A stretch of DNA of 51,230 nt from Rhodospirillales bacterium (GCA_030754885.1 JASLZL010000003.1:1-51230), one strand, 5' to 3'; positions 7,614-16,831 are shown, counted from the first letter of the stretch. The notes: a model not told the origin generated them from the sequence alone. Translations and numbers: made by a program.

Positions 7614-8969
7614 TTGGGAATGGGCCTCCTTGTGAGGGTTAGCGGAATGATGAGGAACGGAGATCGGCAAATCCAAGCTTCGGGACGGTTGGCTCGCTTG
7701 ACTCGCCGCCTTTTCCCGGAACGCCAGCTTCATCTCCGAACCGAGGGGCGTGTAACATTTATCCGCTTTTCGAGGCGCTCGCAGATTGCTTTGGTGGCGC
7801 TCTTAGCGATGGCCAGCGGTTGGATGGCGTTTTCCTCGGCCAGTTATTTATTGCATGACAAGGTGCTCGCCTCCAAAGAAGTCGAGATTGCCAATGCCCG
7901 CCTGGCTTACCGCAGCGTTCTCATCCAGGTCGCTGAATACCAGAAGCGGTTCACCGCCATCACTCGCGATCTGGAAGAAAATCACACATTGATGTTGAGC
8001 CTGGTGGAACAGAACACGGTCCTTCAGCGAAACCTCAAAGCGGTGGAAGGCGACCTGCAATCGACCGAGAAAGACCGTGCCCGGGTAATCATAACGCGTG
8101 AGGAACTGCGGACACGCCTGACCGACATTCAAGACCGGATGCGCGACCTTGGCTCACATAATTTCGCCCTGCGCGGCAACCTCGACACTGTTGAAAAAGG
8201 TCTGCGCCTTGCCATGTCGGAGCGCAATAAAGCCCTCGAAGACGGCGTTCAAATGCGTGTTCATATCAAGGGCTTGGAGAATTCACTCGTCGAACTCGCG
8301 CGATCCCAAAAGGACGCGGTGCAACGTTTGACGGACCATACTCTCGCCAACATTGATGGTGTCGAGAAACTGATCGACATCACGGGTTTAAAGGCCAAGA
8401 ACCTGGTTTCGTCGGTCACCGGCCAGTCGCCGGCCCAAGGCGGCCCTTTCATTGCCGCCCTTCAGGATGGCGAGCCGGCCGGAAGCCTAAAAGCCAGCCT
8501 GATCAACCTGGACTCCTATCTCGTGCAGTGGGACGCGTTGCAGGGCGCCGTGCGCAGGCTGCCCTTGACGGCGCCAATCGACTACTTCCAGCTGACCAGC
8601 CGATTTGGAAAACGTAAGGACCCAATCAACAGAAAATGGGCCATGCACTACGGGATCGACCTTGGGGGCATTTTTAAATCTTCGGTTTACGCGACGGCCC
8701 CCGGTGTGGTTTCCTATGTTGGCTGGAAAGGCAAAATTGGCAGACTTGTGGAAATTAACCACGGAGCAGGCATAAAAACCCGGTACGGCCATCTTCACAA
8801 GATCCTGGTCAAGAAAGGGCAGAAGATCGGGTTTCGCGATAAGATCGGGCTCCTCGGCAGCACCGGGCGTAGTACCGGTGCACATCTGCACTATGAGATC
8901 CAGTCAGGAGGACGCCCGCAAGACCCAATGAAATTTATCAAGGCAGGACGCTATGTTTTCCAAAACTAA
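7614..8969 (+). CDS. Membrane-anchored M23 family metallopeptidase (LytM domain)
   Basis: This is a peptidoglycan endopeptidase of the LytM/M23 type. A single membrane segment lies at about residues 52-75 (SQIALVALLAMASGW and following). A long charged region (about residues 80-225) of coiled-coil character comes next. The M23 domain in the last 120 residues has HYGIDLGG and GAHLHYEIQ supplying the zinc ligands. The bactofilin gene overlaps its 3' end by 17 bases. This M23-bactofilin pairing is a known cell-shape module in which the cytoskeletal polymer positions the hydrolase. The start is uncertain: TTG at 7614, ATG at 7620, or ATG at 7647/7650. Confidence 0.9.
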   Translation: MGMGLLVRVSGMMRNGDRQIQASGRLARLTRRLFPERQLHLRTEGRVTFIRFSRRSQIALVALLAMASGWMAFSSASYLLHDKVLASKEVEIANARLAYRSVLIQVAEYQKRFTAITRDLEENHTLMLSLVEQNTVLQRNLKAVEGDLQSTEKDRARVIITREELRTRLTDIQDRMRDLGSHNFALRGNLDTVEKGLRLAMSERNKALEDGVQMRVHIKGLENSLVELARSQKDAVQRLTDHTLANIDGVEKLIDITGLKAKNLVSSVTGQSPAQGGPFIAALQDGEPAGSLKASLINLDSYLVQWDALQGAVRRLPLTAPIDYFQLTSRFGKRKDPINRKWAMHYGIDLGGIFKSSVYATAPGVVSYVGWKGKIGRLVEINHGAGIKTRYGHLHKILVKKGQKIGFRDKIGLLGSTGRSTGAHLHYEIQSGGRPQDPMKFIKAGRYVFQN

Positions 8970-9441
8970 CAGGAAGTCTGGTGGCGACGCCGGATCTGGG
9001 ACACCTCGGAAACCTGCGGTTCCGTCGATCATCAGCGCCGATCTGCGCATCGTTGGAGATCTTAACAGCGCTGGCGAAATTCATATCGACGGCTGTGTCG
9101 ATGGCGACATCAAAAGCAAGATTCTGATGGTCGGCGAAAGTGCCGTCATCAAGGGAGAAATTATCGCCGAGACAATAAGCGTCCATGGCACCATCAACGG
9201 CCAGATCAATGCTCAAACGGTAAACCTGGCCAAGACGGCGCACGTGGCAGGCGATATTCTCCACAAGAATTTGTCCATCGAAACGGGCGCCTTCCTAGAA
9301 GGCCATTGCAAACGCATGGACGATAAAAAGGATTCCGCCGAGGGTAGGATCAATTTGGTGGTCAAGGATTCCGTAAGCCCCGCACCGGTTGTCCAATCAA
9401 AGGTTGGCGGCGAAGGCAAGAAGGTGGCGGCGGGAAACTGA
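8953..9441 (+). CDS. bacA: Bactofilin (polymer-forming cytoskeletal protein)
   Basis: This 162-residue DUF583 protein assembles without nucleotide into filaments on the inner face of the membrane. The core (about residues 28-125) shows the right-handed beta-helix repeat rhythm, for example SIISADLRIVGDLNSAGEIH, DGCVDGDIKS, GEIIAETISVHGTINGQI and THVAGDILHKNL-like turns. Both ends are polar and probably disordered. It begins inside the M23 peptidase gene, which implies translational coupling and a shared job in local cell-wall synthesis or shape. The convergent PLP dehydratase gene ends 7 bases downstream, with no terminator visible in the gap. Confidence 0.92.
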   Translation: MFSKTNRKSGGDAGSGTPRKPAVPSIISADLRIVGDLNSAGEIHIDGCVDGDIKSKILMVGESAVIKGEIIAETISVHGTINGQINAQTVNLAKTAHVAGDILHKNLSIETGAFLEGHCKRMDDKKDSAEGRINLVVKDSVSPAPVVQSKVGGEGKKVAAGN

Positions 9442-9448
9442 TCCGCTC

Positions 9449-10450
9449 TTAACCTTCCACGTCCAGGGCGGCGCGGAAAGCCTGGGCGTCGACATTGCCG
9501 CCGGAACACACAACAGCGACCGTCTTGCCCTTGATCGGGAATACCGCTTCGAGCACTGCGGCCAGTGCAACGGCGCCGCTTGGCTCGGCCACCACCTTGA
9601 GCTGAGAAAAGGCGGTCGCCATGGCCGCCGAAGCAGCATCGTCGTCAACCACTAGCCCGCCTGTTAACAGGCGGGCATTGATCGCAAACGTCGTTTCGCC
9701 GGGCGTTGGCATTTGCAGGGCATCGCAGATGGAACGTGCCGAGGCATCGTTCGTCAAACGATCGCCGGCAACCAGTGAGCGCGCCGTGTCATCAAATCCA
9801 AGGGGTTCGACGGAATAGATTTCCGCCCCCGGACAATCTTCGGCAAGAGCCAGGGCCGAACCGGCTGTCAGTCCACCGCCGCCGCAGGGCAATAATACGG
9901 CATCCAGTTGGGCGCCTGCATTGCGCGCCTGAGCGGCGATTTCCAGGCCCACTGTGCCCTGTCCTGCGATGACATAAGGGTCGTCGTAGGGACGCACCAG
10001 GGTGGCGCCGCGGTCCGCCGCCAGCCGTTCTCCAATTTCTTCGCGATTTTCCGTCAATCGGTCGTAGAACACCACCTCGGCGCCGTGCGCCCGGGTGCTG
10101 ACAATTTTAATCTCGGGCGCGTCCCGGGGCATGACGATCAAGGCCGGCATGCCTAGAAGGCGCGCCGCCGCCGCCACTCCCTGGGCATGGTTGCCAGACG
10201 AATAGGCGACGACGCCAGCGGCGCGCTCCGCCTGCTCGATGCGCGAAATACGGTTGAAGGCGCCGCGGAACTTGAACGACCCCGTTCTTTGCAACATTTC
10301 CGGCTTAACAAATAAGCGGCCACCCAGCCGTTCGTTAAGCAGGTCTGATTCGAGCAACGGCGTGACCTGAGCATGATCGCTCAGGCGCTCAGCCGCGGCT
10401 GTAATGTCAGAGTATTGTGGCGAGCTAGATTTTGCGGAGGAGGGCATCAA
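9449..10450 (-). CDS. PLP-dependent threonine/serine dehydratase family protein
   Basis: This fold-type II PLP enzyme of 333 residues most likely deaminates threonine or serine to a 2-oxo acid, or acts as a serine racemase-like enzyme. The Schiff-base lysine is Lys60 in GSFKFRGAFNR. SSGNHAQGVA binds the substrate carboxylate, and the glycine-rich loop LPCGGGGLTAG binds the cofactor phosphate. There is no C-terminal ACT-like regulatory domain, so it is the short, catabolic type rather than the isoleucine-biosynthetic IlvA. It overlaps the end of the upstream alpha/beta hydrolase by 26 bases (23 if the ATG at 10447 is used). Substrate cannot be fixed from sequence. Confidence 0.87.
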   Translation of the reverse strand: MMPSSAKSSSPQYSDITAAAERLSDHAQVTPLLESDLLNERLGGRLFVKPEMLQRTGSFKFRGAFNRISRIEQAERAAGVVAYSSGNHAQGVAAAARLLGMPALIVMPRDAPEIKIVSTRAHGAEVVFYDRLTENREEIGERLAADRGATLVRPYDDPYVIAGQGTVGLEIAAQARNAGAQLDAVLLPCGGGGLTAGSALALAEDCPGAEIYSVEPLGFDDTARSLVAGDRLTNDASARSICDALQMPTPGETTFAINARLLTGGLVVDDDAASAAMATAFSQLKVVAEPSGAVALAAVLEAVFPIKGKTVAVVCSGGNVDAQAFRAALDVEG

Positions 10451-11300
10451 TGGCTTCCAGTACCTTGGGTTCGTCGAGGTCAGGGGGATGCCCGACGCCG
10501 GCCACGGTAATGTGATCCATATGCGGCATTTCCTCGGCCATTCGCAAGAAAGTTTCTTCGCTCAAAATGCGGGACCTCTCGCCGCGCACTGCCAGCAGCG
10601 GTACTTTTCTCAGGGCGCGAAAGAGAGACCACAGGTCGGCGGAGCGCCCCGAGGCGGCGGCGAAGCCTTTAACGATTTTTGGGTCCCAGTCAAAGCACAG
10701 GCTTCCGTCGGGCATCTCGCGATAGGTGTTGCGCACGATGGCCAGCCACTCGTCATCGGTTTCGGCCGGAAAGTCGGGAAAGGTCTCGCGCAGGTGGCGC
10801 GTCGCCGCTTCCCAATTCGGTTGGGGGCGGTCGTCCAACATGTAATCGATGACTGGCTGCAAACCGTCGGCCTCGACCCTTGGTCCCAGGTCATTGAGCA
10901 ACGCACCGGCGACAGCGGTGGGCATGGCCACTGCCATGACCATGGCCAGCACGGCGCCAAGCGAAGTGCCGATGACCACCACCCGGTGAACGTCCGTCGC
11001 TGCTAGGAGTTGGCGAATGTCGTCGACGTAGGTGCGCGGTTGGTAGTGCCGCCAGTCAGGGTCATAGGCGGAGCGGCCGCGGCCGCGGTAATCAGGACAC
11101 AATACGCGCCACCCGCCGGACAGGTGGCGGGCGAGGTCGTGAAAGTCCTTCGAATTACGAGTGACGCCGGGCAGGCAAAGAATTGCGGGACGACGGTCCC
11201 GGGGGTCGCCGTATTCGCGAAAGTAAAGTTCAAGCCCGTCTTGAGAATGAAAAGTCTGCTCGCGGTATCCGGAAGGGGGAGGGGGTCGGTGTGCGACCAC
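10425..11300 (-). CDS. Alpha/beta hydrolase
   Basis: This serine hydrolase of about 291 residues is of unknown substrate. The strand-turn-helix nucleophile elbow is GTSLGAVLAM, the oxyanion region is CLPGVTRNSKDFHDLARHL, and the catalytic His lies in VAGVGHPPDLDEP near the C terminus. CPDYRGRGRSAY is the usual loop after strand 4. The frame extends upstream into the transglycosylase gene, but the homologous region begins at about YREQTFHSQDGL. The GTG at 11300, 16 bases after the transglycosylase stop, is therefore the likeliest start. It is probably cotranscribed with its neighbours on the minus strand. Confidence 0.85.
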   Translation of the reverse strand: MVAHRPPPPSGYREQTFHSQDGLELYFREYGDPRDRRPAILCLPGVTRNSKDFHDLARHLSGGWRVLCPDYRGRGRSAYDPDWRHYQPRTYVDDIRQLLAATDVHRVVVIGTSLGAVLAMVMAVAMPTAVAGALLNDLGPRVEADGLQPVIDYMLDDRPQPNWEAATRHLRETFPDFPAETDDEWLAIVRNTYREMPDGSLCFDWDPKIVKGFAAASGRSADLWSLFRALRKVPLLAVRGERSRILSEETFLRMAEEMPHMDHITVAGVGHPPDLDEPKVLEAIDALLRKI

Positions 11301-11316
11301 GGAATGAATATATCCT

Positions 11317-12828
11317 CTAGCGGCTGAGATCGCGTTCCGGAGACAGGGCGACCTCAGTATCGTTAAGACGTGCTCGATAGACCTGAAGATTTTCCATGAC
11401 CCGTTGTACGTAGTTGCGGGTCTCGTGGAAGGGGATTGTCTCGACCCAGTCGATCGCATCCACTCCTGCGTGGCGGGGATCGCCATTGCGACGCAACCAC
11501 TGCCGTGCGCGAGCCGGTCCGGCATTGTAAGCGGCCAAGGTGAGTACATATGAGCCGTTAAACTGGTTGAGCAGTTCCGACAAATAGGCTTGGCCCAGCT
11601 TAAGGTTTAATTTGGGTTCCGCCGTCAAACGTTGGCTGGAGTATGAGAGCTTTTGAGCTTGCGCCACTTTGAGGGCCGTCCGTGGCATCAATTGCATCAG
11701 GCCGCGGGCACCGGCGTGGCTGATCGCTTGGCTGTCAAAGGCACTTTCCTGGCGAACGATTGCCAAGACCAGAGGCGTTTCCACGGCAACACCCTTGGCG
11801 ACCTTCGGATAGGAAAGGGAAGTCAATGTTGGATATCCGGCTTGAATAATTTGTCCGCCTTTCTGAATTGCCTTCTTGGCGATAGCTACTCCAATATCGG
11901 GGCGCCCGTGAGCCCGGGCCAGGGAAGCCGTCAGCACCCGCCAACCCGGCGAATCGTAAACCTCCCCTAGGGCCAGGACAAAGGGACGCAATCGCTCCTT
12001 CTCTCCGGCTTCGACCAAAAGGCTGACGGCGCGGACCAACTCGACCTTGGCGAACTTGGTAAGCTCCTTTTTGCTGGGTTTGGCTTCGGTGGGAAGCGAT
12101 AGGCCCTGTCCCGGCCGTAGTCGAACTTGAGCCAGTTGGCCATAATAGGTGGTCGGGTGGCTCGCCGCCGCCAGGTACCAGTGCTGGGCCAGCTTGGGTG
12201 TGTTCAATGCTTCCGCCGCGCGCCCCGCCCAATAGGCGCCGCGGGCAAGGCTGACGGGGTAGCGGACGGCCTGGAACAGGGTGATGAAGTGACCCAGTGC
12301 TTCTTTACGGTCATTCAGAAAGCGCAATGCGATCCATCCGGCCAACCATTCTGCTTCGGCGAAGTTAACACCCGACTTGAGACCGTGATTGCGCGCAATG
12401 CGGTAAGCTTCTGAAACATGACCATCTTTTAGCGCGTTACGCGCCAAGATCGACCGTTCGATCCACCATTTTTCAGCCCAGAGCGGCCTTGCCGGCGCCT
12501 GGGCCAGCATCTCGCGCGCCGACAAATCCCGTCCCCTGCGACGGCGCCAGCGCAGCCGCTCGTAAATCAAGCCAGGGTCATCTTTCAGATGGTCGGGAAC
12601 CTGGGCGATGGCATGGTCGACGTTTCCTTCGTTGCGCATAAGCATTAGACGGGCCTGGGATAAGGATCGGAAATCGGCCTTTACTTTCCACAACATGCGT
12701 CGGGCCGGCCAGTTGCGTTCCTCCCAGATCAGCCGGTCGAGCCTTGCCTTGTGATCGTCGCGCGTTAGATAGCCGCGATAGCGTTTGTAAAAACTTTTTT
12801 CTCGCTGCTTGGTAAAATTACCCTCCAC
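11317..12828 (-). CDS. slt: Soluble lytic murein transglycosylase, C-terminal part after a frameshift
   Basis: This frame carries the superhelical alpha domain and the catalytic domain of a periplasmic lytic transglycosylase, which cleaves peptidoglycan glycan strands to 1,6-anhydro-muropeptides. The catalytic Glu is in VRQESAFDSQAISHAGARGL, followed by MQLMP and the AAYNAGPARARQWL motif. Its apparent N terminus at a GTG (MEGNFTKQ) is not a true start. Family members continue without a break from the frame at 12765-13295 into AGKTVEARTVLRKAW and then this frame. The joint lies near the GGGG run at 12879-12882. Either the gene is broken or the run length is miscalled. Confidence 0.85.
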   Translation of the reverse strand: MEGNFTKQREKSFYKRYRGYLTRDDHKARLDRLIWEERNWPARRMLWKVKADFRSLSQARLMLMRNEGNVDHAIAQVPDHLKDDPGLIYERLRWRRRRGRDLSAREMLAQAPARPLWAEKWWIERSILARNALKDGHVSEAYRIARNHGLKSGVNFAEAEWLAGWIALRFLNDRKEALGHFITLFQAVRYPVSLARGAYWAGRAAEALNTPKLAQHWYLAAASHPTTYYGQLAQVRLRPGQGLSLPTEAKPSKKELTKFAKVELVRAVSLLVEAGEKERLRPFVLALGEVYDSPGWRVLTASLARAHGRPDIGVAIAKKAIQKGGQIIQAGYPTLTSLSYPKVAKGVAVETPLVLAIVRQESAFDSQAISHAGARGLMQLMPRTALKVAQAQKLSYSSQRLTAEPKLNLKLGQAYLSELLNQFNGSYVLTLAAYNAGPARARQWLRRNGDPRHAGVDAIDWVETIPFHETRNYVQRVMENLQVYRARLNDTEVALSPERDLSR

Positions 12829-13295
12829 CCAAGCCTTGCGCAGGACCGTCCGCGCCTCGACCGTCTTGCCGGCGGACAGGGGAGGACGGCGCCCAAACGC
12901 TCCAGTCCGGCGGCACTGTCCGGAGCGTGACGATCGAACCAGTCAAGCATGGCGGTATGGGAGGCCCCCCTTGTCATGGCCTCTTCGGCGTTGCGTAAAA
13001 GACGCTTTTGGCCGGGCCAATCGGGATTGTCTTTAATGAACTGGGTGATCGCGTCGAAGGAAGCCCGTGTATCGTGCCGTTCAAAATCAATCCAGCGCAC
13101 GATCTTGGCAAACAGGGGATCGCGAACGCCCGCTGCGGCGCTCTTGGCCTGCTTCCATTTTCCCGCCGAAATGGCCTGGAATGTCGCCTTGGCCCGAACG
13201 ACTTCAGCGGCGCTCATTAATTGCGCCCTGGGACCCGTCGCCGAGGCTACGAGCAGGGCGCAAACAAGGGCAAAAAAGAGCGATGGACGAACCAA
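12765..13295 (-). CDS. slt: Soluble lytic murein transglycosylase, N-terminal part before the frameshift
   Basis: This is the secretion signal and first helical repeats of the transglycosylase. The signal peptide is clear: a short basic start, the hydrophobic core SLFFALVCALLVASATG, and a likely cleavage after PRA. SAAEVVRAKATFQAISAGKW and the KDNPDWPGQKRLLRNAEEA segment match the family's opening. The sequence is family-like up to GLERLGAVL, then becomes Arg/Pro-rich and unrelated, which marks the frameshift near 12880. The TTG at 13295 is chosen because it immediately precedes the signal peptide. A longer frame back to an ATG at 13481 would run through the dapA promoter region. Confidence 0.7.
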   Translation of the reverse strand: MVRPSLFFALVCALLVASATGPRAQLMSAAEVVRAKATFQAISAGKWKQAKSAAAGVRDPLFAKIVRWIDFERHDTRASFDAITQFIKDNPDWPGQKRLLRNAEEAMTRGASHTAMLDWFDRHAPDSAAGLERLGAVLPCPPARRSRRGRSCARLGWRVILPSSEKKVFTNAIAAI

Positions 13296-13432
13296 ACTGC
13301 CTCCGCGAACATTCGACCTTCGGCTGATACCTGCCGGGGCGCTTCTCTTTCGGAATTTCGCCCCGAATTTGGAAACCTTAGGCCACGCCGACCTCATCGG
13401 CAAGTCGCCACCGTTAGACGTCACCGCACCGC

Positions 13433-13462
13433 TTGCCCGGTGGTCCGACTTAGCGCTATGTT
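13433..13462 (+). promoter_or_regulatory. Possible sigma-70-type promoter of dapA
   Basis: TTGCCC (13433-13438) and TATGTT (13457-13462) are separated by 18 bases and lie about 40 bases before the dapA start, in the gap between the divergent transglycosylase and dapA genes. This is a match by eye to the -35 and -10 consensus and nothing more. Confidence 0.35.
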
Positions 13463-13501
13463 TCGCACTCTGGAATTTCACAAGACTAAGAGGAGGCCTC
13501 C

Positions 13502-14389
13502 ATGTTCAAGGGATCGATCCCTGCCCTGGTCACTCCGTTCAAGGGTGGCGCGGTGGACGAGACCGCTTACCAGTCGTTGATCGAGTGGCAGATCGAGGAA
13601 GGCACCGACGCCGTCGTCACCTGCGGCACGACGGGCGAATCGGCCACCCTGCACCCCGAGGAGCAGTTCCGCGTAACCCAGCTTTGTGTCGAGGCGGTCG
13701 CCGGCAGGATTCCCGTGATGGCCGGCGGCGGCAGCAACTCGACGGAAAAAACCATCGAGCTCACGAAAGGCGCTAAGAAAGCCGGCGCCGACGCCGCCTT
13801 GGTGGTCACGCCCTATTACAACAAACCGTCCCAGGAGGGCGTCTTTCAACACTTCAAGGCGGTCAACGACGCCGTCGATATTCCGATCATCGTCTATAAC
13901 ATCCCCTCGCGCAGCGTCGTCGACATAACGGTGGAGACCATGACACGCCTGGCCACCCTACCCAACGTCGTCGGCGTCAAGGATTCTACCAACGATTTGA
14001 CCCGGCCGCTGAGGGAGCGCCAGGCCATCGATAAGGACTTCTGCTGGCTGTCGGGCGACGATCCGACCGGCATTGCCTATCTGGCGTCGGGTGGCGTCGG
14101 CTGCATCTCTGTGACCGCCATCGTGGCGCCAAGACTGTCCGCCGATATGTACCGCGCCTGGCGTGAGGGCGACGTCAAGAAGGCGATGGCGCTACAGGAC
14201 CGATTGATGCCGCTTCATACGGACTTGTTCTGCGACGCCAATCCGGGACCGGTGAAGTACGCCCTCAGTCTGCTTGGCAAGTGCGAGCCGGGATTGCGCC
14301 TGCCCATGACCGAGATATCGGACGCCGACAAGGAGACGGTGAGGCGCGCCATGGACGCCGTCGGCCTTTTGGTCGACAAGGCCGCCTAG
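13502..14389 (+). CDS. dapA: 4-hydroxy-tetrahydrodipicolinate synthase
   Basis: DapA condenses pyruvate with aspartate semialdehyde, the first committed step to diaminopimelate and lysine. The 295-residue TIM-barrel protein has CGTTGESATLHPEE for the substrate carboxylate loop and the catalytic Tyr in VTPYYNKPSQEG. The Schiff-base Lys is in VVGVKDSTNDL, and LSGDDPTGIAYLASGGVG follows. A strong AGAGGAGG ribosome site stands just before the ATG. SmpB follows after 15 bases on the same strand. The upstream gap of about 200 bases separates it from the divergent transglycosylase gene. Confidence 0.97.
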   Translation: MFKGSIPALVTPFKGGAVDETAYQSLIEWQIEEGTDAVVTCGTTGESATLHPEEQFRVTQLCVEAVAGRIPVMAGGGSNSTEKTIELTKGAKKAGADAALVVTPYYNKPSQEGVFQHFKAVNDAVDIPIIVYNIPSRSVVDITVETMTRLATLPNVVGVKDSTNDLTRPLRERQAIDKDFCWLSGDDPTGIAYLASGGVGCISVTAIVAPRLSADMYRAWREGDVKKAMALQDRLMPLHTDLFCDANPGPVKYALSLLGKCEPGLRLPMTEISDADKETVRRAMDAVGLLVDKAA

Positions 14390-14404
14390 GAAGACCGCCC
14401 TTTC

Positions 14405-14878
14405 ATGGCGCGAAAAATCGCGCCCAGGGGACCGCTGGCGGCGCAGAACCGCAGGGCGCGCCGGGACTATGCCATCGAAGAGAGCTTCGAGGCGGGGCTC
14501 GTGCTCACGGGCACCGAGATCAAATCTTTGCGCGCCGGCAGCGCCAGCATCGCCGAATCTTACGCCGGCGACGTTGGCGGTGAATTGTTCCTGTTCAATG
14601 CGCATATCCCCGAATACAGCGCCGCCGGCCATTTCGGTCATGAACCCCGACGGCCGCGCAAATTGCTCCTCAAAAAACGTGAAATCGGAAAGTTGATTGG
14701 TGCCGTCCGCCGTCAGGGCATGACGCTGGTACCACTTTCGATATTCTTCAATCCACGCGGCATCGCCAAAGTGGAGCTGGCTCTGGCCCGGGGACGGCGC
14801 AACTATGACAAACGCGCCGCCGTCAAGGACCGCGACTGGAGCCGCCAGAAGGCGCGCCTGATGCGCGACAGGGGTTGA
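14405..14878 (+). CDS. smpB: SsrA-binding protein SmpB
   Basis: SmpB binds tmRNA and delivers it to stalled ribosomes for trans-translation. The 157-residue sequence shows [20 protein letters not shown], the hallmark [11 protein letters not shown], and the [20 protein letters not shown] beta-barrel core. The basic tail [20 protein letters not shown] has the conserved DW...R pattern that enters the decoding centre. It lies directly downstream of dapA. The ssrA gene itself is not in this window. The convergent MFS gene ends 12 bases downstream, leaving no room for a conventional terminator. Confidence 0.96.
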   Translation: MARKIAPRGPLAAQNRRARRDYAIEESFEAGLVLTGTEIKSLRAGSASIAESYAGDVGGELFLFNAHIPEYSAAGHFGHEPRRPRKLLLKKREIGKLIGAVRRQGMTLVPLSIFFNPRGIAKVELALARGRRNYDKRAAVKDRDWSRQKARLMRDRG

Positions 14879-14890
14879 GCAGTTGCAATT

Positions 14891-16126
14891 CTACACGCTC
14901 CTGATGGTCCCGGCCGCGCGGCGCGCCACAACCGCCGAGAGCGTCCCGGCGAGCGACGCCAAAACGAGCAGGACAAAGGTCGCGGGGTAACTGCCAATCA
15001 CCGCGTAGAGAGCTGCGAAGAGCGACGGCCCGATTAGGACGCCGGCAAAGATGATGGACAACGAACCGCCGGTCACCGTGCCGACCTTGCCCTCGGGGCT
15101 GAGACGGGCGAGCTCCGCTATATAGACGCCGTTCCAGCCGACGACAGAAGCACCGAACAGCAAGACAATGAGTTGAACGGCGATCGGTGGCCATGCCGAC
15201 CCAAGCATCATCATGAGGCCCGATCCAAGGGCCATCAGGAGACCGAGGACGGCGAGCACACCGAGGCCATTGCCGACGCGGTCGGCCACCCAACCCCATG
15301 AGACGCGCCCAACGACTCCCGCCACCTGGGCAGTCGACAAAAGAAAGCCGGCCTCGACCAGGGAGTATCCCACGTCCTCGACCAGCAGGGTAACAAGGAA
15401 GCCGACAAAACAAAGCTGAGTTAGGGAAAACCAGAAACACGCATTGGAAAGCCATCTCAGCGACGGCAATCTCCAGACCAATCGCAGGCCGGCGAGGGGG
15501 CTCTCGCCGGCTGGCGCCTCGGGCTCGCGGTCCCGGTCCCATGATTTGCGGACCGTCTCCAGACCCGCCGCCATGAGAAACGCGAGCCCGCCCACGGTTG
15601 CCGGCGCCGCCCACCAGCCGAAGGCGAGGGCGACCGTGGGTGCGATCAAACCGGCCATCACCCCACCCAGGGGCACCCCGGTCTGCTTGATGGAAAAGAT
15701 AAGATTACGCCGGTGTGGCGGCGCGAAGCGGACGAGGAGCGTCGATGCCGAAGGGTTGGTCATGCCATAGCCTGCCCCGATGACCAGCGAGGCCCCGATC
15801 AGGGTGCCCAGGGTGGGAACCGTGGCCAATGCACAGCCGGCGGCGATCAGCAGCATACTGAGTTGGCTGATTCGACAGGCGCCATAACGCGGCACCAGCG
15901 TGCCGGCAAAGAGCGAACTGGTCGCGGCACCGCCATAAACCAGGCTGATCTGATATCCGATCAACGACGTTGGCAGGTCCAGGGCGTCGCCAACCTCGGG
16001 CGCGATGGCGGCCAGGGCGAGGGCGGCGAAGGCCGCAATCGCCAGAACCAGGGTCGTCATCGCCAAAACCAGCCGGGCCGCCGGGGCCGCGCCGCGCTCA
16101 TCTTGACGCCCTGATGCTTCCACCAC
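14891..16126 (-). CDS. MFS transporter
   Basis: This 411-residue protein has about twelve hydrophobic segments in the two-bundle layout of the major facilitator superfamily. The first half has the short acid/Gly-rich loops and RRNLIFSIKQTGVPLGG after helix 4, reminiscent of the CynX/NimT-type permeases. The second half opens after a charged central loop (about residues 190-215). The substrate cannot be read from the sequence. It is the last gene of the minus-strand run that begins with the NYN-domain gene, 9 bases after the first GST gene. It could export glutathione conjugates or related compounds, but that is only inference from position. Confidence 0.85.
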   Translation of the reverse strand: MVEASGRQDERGAAPAARLVLAMTTLVLAIAAFAALALAAIAPEVGDALDLPTSLIGYQISLVYGGAATSSLFAGTLVPRYGACRISQLSMLLIAAGCALATVPTLGTLIGASLVIGAGYGMTNPSASTLLVRFAPPHRRNLIFSIKQTGVPLGGVMAGLIAPTVALAFGWWAAPATVGGLAFLMAAGLETVRKSWDRDREPEAPAGESPLAGLRLVWRLPSLRWLSNACFWFSLTQLCFVGFLVTLLVEDVGYSLVEAGFLLSTAQVAGVVGRVSWGWVADRVGNGLGVLAVLGLLMALGSGLMMMLGSAWPPIAVQLIVLLFGASVVGWNGVYIAELARLSPEGKVGTVTGGSLSIIFAGVLIGPSLFAALYAVIGSYPATFVLLVLASLAGTLSAVVARRAAGTIRSV

Positions 16127-16135
16127 CGCCGTCCT

Positions 16136-16828
16136 TCAACCAGCCGCGATGGCCGCCTTGGCTGCCAAGCCGTCAAAGAGGTCGAGCATGCGGTCCCGCC
16201 ACTGGTGGAGTGGATCGTCGGCCATGAGGAGCTCGAACCGGCTCATACAGCGAGCCCACTGAAAAGCGCTAAAGACGATGTAATCGGCATAGGCCGGTGT
16301 CGCGCCGGATAAGAAGGGCTGCTCAGCAAGGATATCACGCAGGAATTCGAGGCCAGCGCGAAAGTTCTCGACCCGCTCCGCACGATCCGCCTGGACATCT
16401 TCGAGGGCCACGCCGAAACGTTGCTCGCGCGAGGTGCGGAAGTAGTCGTGATCCACCTCTTCGATGCCGTTATGGATATCAAGCACGATCATTCGCACGA
16501 TGAGCGGATTCTGGGTCTTGTCCATCCAGGCGTTAAGGATGCGGCTAACGGAGCGCCCTCCGTCGCCACCAAACAAGGACGGCCGGTCGGCGTAAGTGTC
16601 CTCCAAGTAGCAAGCGATCGTCCAGCTATCACTCACCGTGGTCTCACCGTCGACCAGCACCGGCACCCGGGACTGACCGCTAAAGGCGATAATGTCCTTG
16701 TCGGTGAATCGAACCGGGATCAATTCCGCCTCCAACCCCTTGTGGGCGAGGGCCAGGCGCGTGCGCCAGCAATAGGGTGAAAAGCGGCATTCCCCGGCGC
16801 CCTTGAGTTCGTATAGTCGGATCGCCAT
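16136..16828 (-). CDS. Glutathione S-transferase family protein, beta-etherase (LigE)-like N-terminal domain
   Basis: A 230-residue GST with a thioredoxin-fold N-terminal domain (residues 1-80) and an all-helical C-terminal domain. The N-terminal pattern FSPYCWRTRLALAHKGLEAE, followed by RVPVLVDGETTVSDSW and TIACYLEDTYADRPSLF, resembles LigE-type beta-etherases and related fungal-type GSTs more than classic GSTs. The residue at the active-site turn is Ser or Cys in FSPYC. It lies 3 bases after a second GST gene and 9 bases before the MFS gene, so the three are very probably cotranscribed. Substrate unknown; aromatic ether cleavage is possible but unproven. Confidence 0.86.
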   Translation of the reverse strand: MAIRLYELKGAGECRFSPYCWRTRLALAHKGLEAELIPVRFTDKDIIAFSGQSRVPVLVDGETTVSDSWTIACYLEDTYADRPSLFGGDGGRSVSRILNAWMDKTQNPLIVRMIVLDIHNGIEEVDHDYFRTSREQRFGVALEDVQADRAERVENFRAGLEFLRDILAEQPFLSGATPAYADYIVFSAFQWARCMSRFELLMADDPLHQWRDRMLDLFDGLAAKAAIAAG

Positions 16829-16831
16829 GGC

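Noticed and set aside
13296..13481. Extension of the transglycosylase to an ATG at 13481
   Set aside because: The added 62 residues precede a complete signal peptide and would overlap the divergent dapA promoter region.
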